Origin: JAWLBW01 sp041687475
Lineage (GTDB): Bacteria > J088 > JAWLBW01
NCBI GenBank assembly: GCA_041687475.1
Contig: JAWLBW010000023.1
Coordinates: forward strand, 1-25,799
Length of the DNA: 25,799 nucleotides
Reading direction: 5' to 3'
This document shows, piece after piece, positions 14,101 through 21,291 of this stretch. The notes under the pieces were generated by a model. That model worked only from the letters and a program-made list of their open reading frames with translations, was not told where the DNA came from and ran no database searches. How positions within the stretch are numbered: position 1 is the stretch's first letter; the number at the start of each line of letters is the position of its first letter. The translations under genes and the position numbers were made by a program.

Positions 14101-14169
14101 GTGCTCGATTGCCTCCGTCGCGGCTGCGCCGGGGGCCGGCGTACCCGCCCTTCCCTCTGAATACGACCC

Positions 14170-15096
14170 ATGCCGCCCAAGACATTTCGCAACCTTGCTC
14201 TGCGCCCCGACCTCGTCTTCGACATCGAAACCATTCCCGACGTGGCGCTTTGCCGCAAGGTTTACGGCGACGACGACATGAGCGACGACGAAGCCATCGC
14301 CGCGACCCTGGCGGCCCTCGGACGCGAGCCCGACGGCATTCTACCCGAGGCTTTTCAGAAGCCCATCGTCATCGTCGCCTGCCTGCTCGACTATCAGCAA
14401 AGCGCCGTGCGCCCGCTGCTCTTCATCGAAGGCCGCCCCAAATCGCCCGACGAAGAAACGCTTCTGGGGAATTTCTGGCAGGCCATCGAGCCCGACCCCC
14501 ATTCCCAGCACCTGCGGCGTCTGGTCAGCTTCAACGGCAAGGCCTTCGACATGCGGGTGGTCGAGGTACGCTCGCTGCAGTACGAATTGCTGAGCTCGGC
14601 CACGTACTTCAAGCCGACCGAGAAGTTCGACACCTACCGCCACCGCTACAGCGAAGACGAGCACCTCGATCTGGTCGAATACATACCCAACTACGGCAGC
14701 AAGGCCGGTTACAGCCTGCGCACCGTGGCCTCGCTCATAGGCCTGCCGGGCAAGGATCAGATGGACGGCTCACAGGTCTATCCTGCGTGGAAGGAAGGCC
14801 GCATCATGGAAATCGCGGCCTACTGCCTCGAAGACGTCATTCAGACGGCCCTCATCAAGATACGCCTCGACCGGCTGCGCGGCATTCTCGACGTAAACGA
14901 AATGCGCGACCGGCTGTCATGGTTCCTCACAGGCGTCGAGCGTTTCCTGGTCGACCAGGCCATACCCCAGGAACCGGCCTTCGAACACACCCTGGTGGAA
15001 ATTCGGGAGCGCTACCGCCCCGCGATGCTTGCCCACGCCCCCGAACCGGCTGCCGCCACCGACGCGCCGCAGACGGGCTTCCTCTTCGATTCGTAA
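14170..15096 (+). CDS. Predicted 3'-5' exonuclease, PolB-like (DEDDy type)
   Basis: 308 residues with the three exonuclease motifs of the DnaQ-like superfamily: Exo I LVFDIETIPD (Asp and Glu near residues 17-19), Exo II SFNGKAFDMRVVEVR and Exo III AYCLEDVIQTALI with Tyr four residues before Asp, the DEDDy arrangement. This matches the stand-alone family related to the proofreading domain of family B DNA polymerases. Its biological role (DNA or RNA processing) is not established. The C-terminal 60 residues are a poorly conserved, Pro/Ala-rich tail ending in GFLFDS, which resembles a short linear docking motif such as a clamp-binding peptide (QTGFLF); that is speculative. No clear Shine-Dalgarno precedes the ATG. 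Confidence 0.87.
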   Translation: MPPKTFRNLALRPDLVFDIETIPDVALCRKVYGDDDMSDDEAIAATLAALGREPDGILPEAFQKPIVIVACLLDYQQSAVRPLLFIEGRPKSPDEETLLGNFWQAIEPDPHSQHLRRLVSFNGKAFDMRVVEVRSLQYELLSSATYFKPTEKFDTYRHRYSEDEHLDLVEYIPNYGSKAGYSLRTVASLIGLPGKDQMDGSQVYPAWKEGRIMEIAAYCLEDVIQTALIKIRLDRLRGILDVNEMRDRLSWFLTGVERFLVDQAIPQEPAFEHTLVEIRERYRPAMLAHAPEPAAATDAPQTGFLFDS

Positions 15097-15203
15097 AGTC
15101 GGGGTAACGTACAACCCACGAGGGTGGAGCGCCGGTCAACAGGTTTCCCGCTCTCCCATTCTCTCCCTCACCGACTCTCAGCACCGCCCGGGTCGACCGT
15201 GCA

Positions 15204-15737
15204 TCACGGCTCCCGCGCGCTGGGCGGATTGTTCTTCACGTCGGCCGTGCGGCGGTAATCGGCCGGGTCGACGGGCGCGCCGGGCCCACCCATGCGGCGA
15301 TGGGGAATAAAGCGGCCCTCGCGGTGAAAGACCATGGGCACCTCGTCGCCGAGGCGCAGTTTGTCGCGCAGGAAGGTCTCGTAATCTTTCTCGCTCAACC
15401 ACTCGGTGGTGAACGTGCGCACGATGATTCCGTTGAACCGTGCTTCGTCGCGAATCCAGTTGGTTAGCTCATCCTTGGCCTGCCCCGGCCCGAAGAGCAC
15501 AATCTCGGTGGCGTCGGCCAGGTGATCGAGCATGCTGCGATAGAAGTCGGCGATGTGATGTTCGCGATCGGCCTTTACGTGGCGCGTCTCATAGTCTTCG
15601 ATGATGCGCCGAATCTGCCGGGGCGCGTCGCTGTAGACATAAAACATTTCGGGTTCGCCCTGGCCCGGGGTGACGGTGTAGAGCCAGGCGCGGTGGTGAT
15701 CGATCTGTACGGCCTTTCGGATATCTCGTTTTCGCAT
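15204..15737 (-). CDS. Release-factor-like (baeRF/eRF1-domain) hypothetical protein
   Basis: 177 residues, soluble. Features: an N-terminal strand pair with VQIDHHRAWLYTV, HHIADFYRSMLDHLADATEIVLFGPGQAKDELTNWI in the middle (about 75-110) and a basic, Pro-rich tail. The I-x-L-x-GPGQAK-x-E pattern, followed by an alternating strand, resembles the peptidyl-tRNA-hydrolase-like middle domain of archaeo-eukaryotic release factors and the bacterial baeRF or 'translational machinery protein' group. The GGQ motif of active release factors is absent. Role unknown; ribosome rescue or stress hibernation is a guess. AGGAAGGGCAGG precedes the ATG at 15737. Confidence 0.55.
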   Translation of the reverse strand: MRKRDIRKAVQIDHHRAWLYTVTPGQGEPEMFYVYSDAPRQIRRIIEDYETRHVKADREHHIADFYRSMLDHLADATEIVLFGPGQAKDELTNWIRDEARFNGIIVRTFTTEWLSEKDYETFLRDKLRLGDEVPMVFHREGRFIPHRRMGGPGAPVDPADYRRTADVKNNPPSAREP

Positions 15738-15849
15738 GTTACCTGCCCTTCCTGAAATTCACGCAAGTCAACGTCGGACTACGGTCAGGCTAGGCGAAAC
15801 AGGCAGAAGATCCGACCCCGAAAGCCTTCGGGGCGAGCGGTCGAAGGAA

Positions 15850-15890
15850 ACGCGGAACACACACAAACGCGGAACGGGGAACGCGTAACG
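15850..15890. repeat. Heptamer array, TTCCGTG type, inverted
   Basis: Units on the plus strand: ACGCGGA (15850-15856), an ACACACACA interruption, then ACGCGGA, ACGGGGA and ACGCGTA in register (15867-15887). The reverse complement reads as TTCCGCG-like units, the same type as upstream of hsp20. Confidence 0.65.
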
Positions 15891-15898
15891 AAAAGCTT

Positions 15899-15922
15899 AC
15901 ACGGAGGCGCCGAGACACAGAG
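15899..15922. repeat. Octamer array, RCRCMGAG type, left arm
   Basis: Three 8-bp units: ACACGGAG, GCGCCGAG, ACACAGAG. It forms an inverted pair with 16169-16192 (20 of 24 bases identical, all four differences A/G transitions). Confidence 0.8.
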
Positions 15923-16168
15923 CAGGATGAGTGCGCGAACGACAGACGCCATCCAAACCATAACCCAATGCGTAGCGCGCTACACACCCAATAGCCTGCA
16001 GCGCAGGACCTGGAGAGATTTTAACGGTATCTGAACCAGAATATACTAATGCCAGGAAGCAGTTGTTTGGCCCTGCCGCGAGCTTGAAAAAAGAGGTTTG
16101 TCCGGCAAGGACACATCAGAAAAACGCAGCCCCAAAAGCGCTTGGAAACGCGGGTCCTACCGAGCCCC

Positions 16169-16192
16169 CTCTGCGCCTCGGTGTCTCCGTGT
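16169..16192. repeat. Octamer array, RCRCMGAG type, right arm (inverted)
   Basis: Read on the minus strand: ACACGGAG, ACACCGAG, GCGCAGAG. It lies 30 bp beyond the stop of the M20 peptidase. Together with 15899-15922 it bounds a 294-bp segment. Confidence 0.8.
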
Positions 16193-16222
16193 AGTGTTCC
16201 CTCCCAAGCTCCCACGCCTCTC

Positions 16223-17377
16223 TCAATCGATAACTGCGTTCAGCCGTATCACTTCAGCGACGACACGAGCGCACCGCTCGAATTCGTCCAGGTCAATCCA
16301 CTCGTGCACGGTGTGAATCTCGCGCATGCCGGTGCCCAGGTTGGCCACCGTAAGGCCTTTTCCATTGAAGACATTGGCGTCGCAGCCGCCGCCGAATGCC
16401 TGCGTGCGTACCGTCTGCCCCAACCCGTGCGCCGCCTTGAACACCAGCTGCACGATGCGCGAGTCGTCGGGTACGTTCATGCGGTCGTAATCCCGTTCAA
16501 TGTACGACTCGACGCGGGCGGCGACCCGGTGACCGTTCAGCTCGACGCTGTATTTTGCCGCCGCTTCCTCGAGGCAGGCTTTCATGTGGGCGGTCTGCGC
16601 GTCGAGCTTGGCGGGGTCGAGGCTGCGCGCCTCGCCCTCGAGCACGACTTCGTTCGGCACGATGTTCACGGCCTCGCCGCCGCGCACGATACCGATGTTG
16701 GCCGTGGTCTCATGATCGATGCGGCCGAGACGCATGTTCGCAATACCGTCGGCCGCCACCTTGATGGCGTTAATGCCCCGCTCGGGAAACATGCCGGCGT
16801 GCGACTCCTGTCCGCGTACGCGAAATTCCATGCGGTCGGCCGAAGGCGCGCGGGTAAACAGAAAACCGACGTCGTCGCTGTCGAGCACGAGGCCGTGTTT
16901 CGCCGTCAGCTTCGAGACGTCGAAGTGCTTGGCGCCCACCAGCCCCATTTCCTCACAGATGGTGAAGACGATCTCGATGTCGCCGTGGGGAGAATCGTTT
17001 TCCCGAATCACTTCAATCGCTTCCAGAATGGCCGCGATTCCGCTCTTGTCGTCGCCGCCCAGAACGGTGGTGCCGTCGGTGGTAATGCGGTTGCCTTCGC
17101 GGCGGGGCTTCACCCCCTTCCCCGGCACGACCGTATCCATATGCGCCGAGAGAAAGATGGGCTGGGCGTCGGGTTTATTCCCCTTGAAGCGCACGAAGAG
17201 GTTTCCGGCGTTTCCCCCCACCTGTTCGCCCGCCCCATCTTCTTCGACCTCGGCGCCCCGGGCCCGGCAGTAGTCGATGAGAAAGTCGGCGACCTGGCGC
17301 TCTTCTTTCGAATGACTGTCGATGACCACCAGGTCGAGCAACAGCTGAATAAGTCGTTCGCGATTAACCGAAGACAC
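16223..17377 (-). CDS. M20-family metallopeptidase, peptidase T-like
   Basis: Cytoplasmic di-zinc exopeptidase, probably an aminotripeptidase. Metal and catalytic residues are visible in the 384-residue protein: His79 and Asp81 in LSAHMDTVVPG, bridging Asp109 in VLGGDDKSGIAA, Glu142/Glu143 in ICEEMGLVGA, Asp in VLDSDDVG and a C-terminal His in REIHTVHEW. The dimerisation domain (about 185-290) includes SHAGMFPERGINAI. Start choice: GTG at 17377 follows CGGAG by 6 nt and gives a natural N-terminus (SSVNRERLIQLLLDL). Upstream in-frame ATGs at 17449 and 17641 would add residues of non-domain character and lack ribosome binding sites. It is a single gene with no operon partner. Confidence 0.92.
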   Translation of the reverse strand: MSSVNRERLIQLLLDLVVIDSHSKEERQVADFLIDYCRARGAEVEEDGAGEQVGGNAGNLFVRFKGNKPDAQPIFLSAHMDTVVPGKGVKPRREGNRITTDGTTVLGGDDKSGIAAILEAIEVIRENDSPHGDIEIVFTICEEMGLVGAKHFDVSKLTAKHGLVLDSDDVGFLFTRAPSADRMEFRVRGQESHAGMFPERGINAIKVAADGIANMRLGRIDHETTANIGIVRGGEAVNIVPNEVVLEGEARSLDPAKLDAQTAHMKACLEEAAAKYSVELNGHRVAARVESYIERDYDRMNVPDDSRIVQLVFKAAHGLGQTVRTQAFGGGCDANVFNGKGLTVANLGTGMREIHTVHEWIDLDEFERCARVVAEVIRLNAVID

Positions 17378-17849
17378 GGAAAACTCCGAATGCAGGTGAA
17401 TCCGACCGCCATGCGGCGCCGGGCCTCTCGAGGAAGGAGCCGTCGGCATGCAGTCGAACAGAGGCTGAATGAGGCGAAAAGACAGTGGGAATGGAGAGAC
17501 CGCGAGGGTCGATTCGACCCCCGGCCCACGCGCACATTCTAGCGAACTTGCGAGGGGGGTGTCTAGCAGGTTGGGCCGTTGAATCCTCAAGATCTCGGCA
17601 CGCGCAAAACGCCGGCTCACGCCGGGCCTTCCCCCACACACCGCTGTTGACAGGCAGCGCCATCGCCCGATCCGGATGCCGGATAAAAGTATTCACCAAT
17701 CCACACCATTCCACATAAGCCAAAGGGATTTCAGACGACCAACAAAAACACGAACCCACACTTTTCGAATACTTCTGTATACAGCCGATACCCTTGGCGC
17801 CGTATTTCCAAGCGCGACGCTACCCGACCGCTCTGATACTCTGTGACAC
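17378..17849. other. 472-bp divergent spacer between the peptidase and the TIGR02147 gene
   Basis: No gene is supported, though one frame stays open to 17641 on the minus strand. From about 17640 to 17810 the sequence is clearly less GC-rich than its surroundings. It contains the 10-bp palindrome CTGTATACAG (17775-17784). GATACT (17835-17840) lies 9 nt before the ATG at 17850 and could be a -10 box for a leaderless transcript; I see no matching -35. No repeat arrays occur here. Confidence 0.5.
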
Positions 17850-18728
17850 ATGCAGACAAGGCCAAACCTATACCAGTACGCCGACTACCGGCAGTACCTG
17901 AACGATTGGATGGAGTGGAAGCGCTCGACCGGCAGCTACTCCATGCGATGGTTCGCCCGGCAGGCCGGCTTCGGCGCGCCGAACATCATGCGCCTGATCA
18001 TCGACGGCAAGCGCAACCTCTCGGTTCGCAGTATTCGCCGTTTCGCAACGGCCTTACAGCTCGACCCGTCCGAAGCCATGTACTTCGAAGACCTGGTGTT
18101 CATGAACCAGGCCCGAACGCCGCAGGAACGCAGCCAGTACTACGAACGCGTGGTCGGGCACACGAACCGCAGGGACATCGCCCCCATGGAGCAGGCCCAG
18201 CTCACCTTCTTCAGGCACTGGCTCGCCCCCGTCATCTTCGAGATGATTTCCTTTCCCGGTTTCCGGCCCGACGCCGCGTGGATTGCCGCGCAATTCACCC
18301 CGGCGCTGACCGTCTCTACCGTCAAGCGCCTGATGAAATCGCTGGTCGAATCGGGCCTGGTACAGGAAGAGCCCGACGGCTCGTGGCGCCAGGCAACGCC
18401 GAACGTGAGCACCGGCGACGACGTGCAGGACATTTACCTGTACGCCTACCACGAGACCGCACTCATGAAGGCGGCCGACGCCCTGCAGGAAGTGCCGATG
18501 CAAGAGCGCCATTACCACGTGCTCACGGCCGCTGCCCCCGCCGACGCGCTCGACGAACTCAAGGCCCTGTGCCGTCGCTTTGAAGAAGACGTACTGCGCC
18601 TGCTCGAAAACCACCCGGGCGACAAGAACGAAGTCTTTCAGGTAAGCCTGCAGGCGTTTCCGCTCCTGCGCTCGTCGGTCGAGGCCACTGAGAAAGCCCC
18701 GCATATCCGCAAAGGACAACCGGTATGA
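17850..18728 (+). CDS. TIGR02147/DUF4423 family regulator
   Basis: 292 residues. It starts with the family hallmark NLYQYADYRQYLNDWMEWKR, followed by a Cro/C1-like helix-turn-helix (about 28-75: SMRWFARQAGFGAPNIMRLIIDGKRNLSVRSIRRFATALQ read as a unit). The family core comes next, with a winged-helix-like C-terminal part (TVSTVKRLMKSLVESGLVQEE). The family is known mainly from Fibrobacter and Bdellovibrio-like bacteria, in many copies, and is thought to regulate transcription; targets are unknown. The gene is the first of a four-gene operon with three lipoproteins. Its TGA overlaps the next ATG (ATGA), so it probably regulates, or is co-produced with, those proteins. There is no Shine-Dalgarno before the ATG. 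Confidence 0.88.
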   Translation: MQTRPNLYQYADYRQYLNDWMEWKRSTGSYSMRWFARQAGFGAPNIMRLIIDGKRNLSVRSIRRFATALQLDPSEAMYFEDLVFMNQARTPQERSQYYERVVGHTNRRDIAPMEQAQLTFFRHWLAPVIFEMISFPGFRPDAAWIAAQFTPALTVSTVKRLMKSLVESGLVQEEPDGSWRQATPNVSTGDDVQDIYLYAYHETALMKAADALQEVPMQERHYHVLTAAAPADALDELKALCRRFEEDVLRLLENHPGDKNEVFQVSLQAFPLLRSSVEATEKAPHIRKGQPV

Positions 18729-19477
18729 ATTTGAAACAACGAACGATACTCCTGGCACTGCTCGTTCTCGGCGGCTGCGGCGTGCAGGCCGGCAACCCCG
18801 GCGCGCCCGTGCCGGGCAAGTACCGACTGAGCGGTATCATTACCTCGGTCGAAGACGGCGCGGGTCTGCAACGCCAGGTCAAGCTCACCACACGGGGAAG
18901 CCTCGTCAAAGCCACCACCTCGGGCGCCGACGGCTACTACGAGCTCAGCAATGTCGATGACGGTCAATACCAACTGCAGGTAGACGAATACCGTAAGAAC
19001 GTACGCATTTCCGGTGACACCGTCGAAGACATCGGCCTGCCGGTTCCAGCAGTGCCATCTGACATTCGAGTCGTAGAAATCGGCCTGTGGGAGGGCTTCT
19101 GTTTGTTGTGGACGGATAATTCCGGCCTTGAAGCAGGATTCCGTGTCATTGGCCCTCAGTCTTTCAAGGTACCCAGCGACAGAGCCGGTGTTGTCGACCG
19201 TGCAGAAGAGTTGAAGCACTACGATCGCGGGCGGGGTTGGCCCTCTCTTGTCGACACCTGGAACGACCTGTACGCCGGCACGTACTTCGTCATGGCTTAC
19301 AACGAATACGGCGACTCGGCATCGACCGCAGTGCAGGCTTTCGCCTACGACTACTCGGCCCCCTGGAAGCGAAACGTGCCGGTTGAAAACGGCGACTACA
19401 AAATGTGCTTGAGTGGTGAGCCCTCGCCCGATGAAGACTGGTTCGAAAGCGAGTACCCCTATTACCCTGAACCCTGA
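18725..19477 (+). CDS. Lipoprotein with carboxypeptidase-regulatory-like and FN3-like domains
   Basis: 250 residues. A type II signal peptide ends with lipobox VLGGC (lipidated Cys18). Residues about 30-105 form a carboxypeptidase-regulatory or Cna-B-like beta-sandwich (KYRLSGIITSVEDGAG, GADGYYELSNVDDGQYQLQVDEY). Residues about 110-200 resemble a fibronectin type III domain (VEIGLWEGFCLLWTDNSGLEAGFRV, AGTYFVMAYNEYG). The C-terminal tail is acidic and Tyr/Pro-rich. These domains usually mediate adhesion or assembly, not catalysis. The ATG overlaps the regulator's stop, and the next lipoprotein begins 14 nt downstream. Function unknown. Confidence 0.85.
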   Translation: MNLKQRTILLALLVLGGCGVQAGNPGAPVPGKYRLSGIITSVEDGAGLQRQVKLTTRGSLVKATTSGADGYYELSNVDDGQYQLQVDEYRKNVRISGDTVEDIGLPVPAVPSDIRVVEIGLWEGFCLLWTDNSGLEAGFRVIGPQSFKVPSDRAGVVDRAEELKHYDRGRGWPSLVDTWNDLYAGTYFVMAYNEYGDSASTAVQAFAYDYSAPWKRNVPVENGDYKMCLSGEPSPDEDWFESEYPYYPEP

Positions 19478-19491
19478 GCACTGAGAAAGAT

Positions 19492-21291
19492 ATGGATACT
19501 ACGAAAAAACTCGTGCTCATCGTCGGCATGGCCTTCCTGGCTGCTTGTGGAACTGCTCACGACAGATTCCCTCAGAGTACCGACCGCACGCCCGAAGTAC
19601 GTATTGCCGTGAAACCTTCAAGAGACACCCTGGTCTTTGGTGAGTCGCGCACCTTTCGCGCCTACGTGACCGGCCCGATCGACGTGGGGGTTGAGTGGAG
19701 CCTGAAGGAAACCGAGAACGCCGGAAGCATCAACCGGCACGGCCTGTACACAGCGCCCGACTTCCCGGGAACCTTCCACCTCATAGCCGCAAGCCGGGCG
19801 CATCCCGAGTACGCGGTAGAAGTGACCGTCGACGTGCGCTTTCCCGACGACTTCATTCAGGTACCCCCGGTCATCAACCTGCTGCCGAACACACAGCGTC
19901 AGCTCTACGCGGTGGTGCCGACCAGCCCCATCACGGAAGTCACCTGGAGCACCGCCGTCACGTGGACGGTCGAAACGCCCGACGGCGGCACCATCGACAA
20001 TTCCGGCCTCTATACCGCTCCCGACGAGCCGGGCACCTATCACCTGCGCGCCTGGTCTGAAGACGGCCTGTTCTCGACGCTTGTTACCGCGAGCGTCACG
20101 CACACCCCCATGTGGGTGGTCGAGCTGCCCGAGGGCGCCGAGGTGAATTCCATCAAGTTCACTGACGACGGGCGGCTTTACGGCACGGGAACCGTATCGG
20201 GCGTGCCTTGGCTGTTCAGCTTTGACGAACAGGGCCAACCGGATCTCAGTATCGAAACCTCGCTCCCCTTTCAACGCGCCGAACCGCTCTCAAATGGAGA
20301 CATTCTGGCGGCCGGCCAAGTCACCGCTCGCCTGACCCCGACCGGTGCGATGGTCTGGGCGCGAGAGATTTCGCAATTTGACGGTTTTGTTCAGGCGCTT
20401 ACCGCCAACGATGACCAATTCATCCTGGCGGGAAGCGGTCGCATGGCCGGCTTTCACGCCGACGGAACCCCGGAATGGGGCCGTCGGCAGTACCTGAACG
20501 ACCATATAGATGCGCTTACAGCGGGCTCTGACGGTAACGTATACGTCGGCAATCGGCCCTTCGACTGGCAGGGTTACCCTGTCGAGGGCTGGGCAGAGTA
20601 TCAGCATTATATCGGTGGCTGTGATGAGGGGTACTTTGACGTCAACCCATCGGCATCCCTCGGGCGTAACGTTTTGGGTTCTTTCTCGATTTACATATGC
20701 GAATACCTTGAAGGGGGGTTCATTCTTGTAAAGGAAGCACCCGACGGTAGAGCTGTAGAATACACTGAGTTCTTTTATCGTGACTGTCGCGTCACTCCCG
20801 GACGGTTCAGGTTGGGAACTCGTCGCCTTCTGTTCAAGATTGACCATTTTTGTCAGTCTGCTCCGACGTCGGAAGATTGGGTCGCCGCTATAGATCCTTC
20901 GACAGGTAAGGCAAATTGGTCTCTCTCGTTCACGACTTACAAGGAAGGCTTGGGTTTCGAGTCTATCGGAATTGGGGTCATAGACCTCTCGCTAAATGCC
21001 AACGACGAAAGTATTGCTCTATTGGCGCTTTTCTGGGTGAGCGATAAACAATGGAAGAGGAAGCACGTGCTTGTCCGGCTTCCTGCCGACGGCTATCTCG
21101 AGCCGATGGGCGAACTGCCGTTCACCTGGAAACACAAGGAGCCGTTCAGCTCCACCACGTTCACGCCTGCGACGCCGAAGACTCTCGTCGGCAGCAGCTC
21201 AACATCAATGATGAGGTGGCAGCCGTACCCCATACCGGCGACCGTCGGAACCAGCCCGCTGAACATCGAGGTAAATCATGTTCACCCGTAA
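19492..21291 (+). CDS. Lipoprotein with two Ig-like domains and a beta-propeller-like region (paralogue 1)
   Basis: 599 residues. Signal peptide with lipobox FLAAC (Cys19). Two bacterial Ig-like domains follow (about 35-118 and 120-205), each with the repeat mark G-(S/T)I-x-x-x-GLYTAPD-x-PGT-(F/Y)HL. From about 205 to the end, repeated strands with W and Asp/Gly turns (DGRLYGTGTVSG, TPTGAMVWAREI, ADGTPEWGRR, GSDGNVYVGN) suggest a beta-propeller. Four cysteines (377, 403, 432, 454) lie in a segment of visibly lower GC. The paralogue downstream has none apart from its lipobox Cys. Its stop overlaps the next gene by 14 nt. Probably exposed at the cell surface or in the periplasm; ligand unknown. 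Confidence 0.85.
   Translation: MDTTKKLVLIVGMAFLAACGTAHDRFPQSTDRTPEVRIAVKPSRDTLVFGESRTFRAYVTGPIDVGVEWSLKETENAGSINRHGLYTAPDFPGTFHLIAASRAHPEYAVEVTVDVRFPDDFIQVPPVINLLPNTQRQLYAVVPTSPITEVTWSTAVTWTVETPDGGTIDNSGLYTAPDEPGTYHLRAWSEDGLFSTLVTASVTHTPMWVVELPEGAEVNSIKFTDDGRLYGTGTVSGVPWLFSFDEQGQPDLSIETSLPFQRAEPLSNGDILAAGQVTARLTPTGAMVWAREISQFDGFVQALTANDDQFILAGSGRMAGFHADGTPEWGRRQYLNDHIDALTAGSDGNVYVGNRPFDWQGYPVEGWAEYQHYIGGCDEGYFDVNPSASLGRNVLGSFSIYICEYLEGGFILVKEAPDGRAVEYTEFFYRDCRVTPGRFRLGTRRLLFKIDHFCQSAPTSEDWVAAIDPSTGKANWSLSFTTYKEGLGFESIGIGVIDLSLNANDESIALLALFWVSDKQWKRKHVLVRLPADGYLEPMGELPFTWKHKEPFSSTTFTPATPKTLVGSSSTSMMRWQPYPIPATVGTSPLNIEVNHVHP

Larger units (their letters stand above)
15738..16222. other. 485-bp spacer with repeat arrays
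   Basis: No coding region is supported here. It holds a TTCCGTG-type array in inverted orientation (15850-15890), two inverted octamer arrays (15899-15922 and 16169-16192) and, between them, about 246 bp of unique, lower-GC sequence. That unique part contains the 12-bp palindrome GTAGCGCGCTAC (15972-15983) and a small CCTGC-3-GCAGG hairpin. Short ORFs through the arrays are shadows. Confidence 0.6.

Noticed and set aside
16142..17542. 466-codon plus-strand ORF
   Set aside because: It is antisense to the M20 peptidase, whose metal-binding motifs are intact; the ORF has no recognisable domain and arises from the high-GC codon pattern.
17378..17641. N-terminal extension of the M20 peptidase to ATG 17641 or 17449
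   Set aside because: The added residues do not resemble the family and lack a ribosome binding site, while GTG 17377 has CGGAG at ideal spacing.
17775..17784. LexA (SOS) box CTGTATACAG
   Set aside because: The arms are 2 bp apart rather than 8, so it does not fit the known box.
20590..20960. Variable region of a diversity-generating retroelement
   Set aside because: No reverse transcriptase, template repeat or adenine-mutation pattern was found, although the local composition differs.
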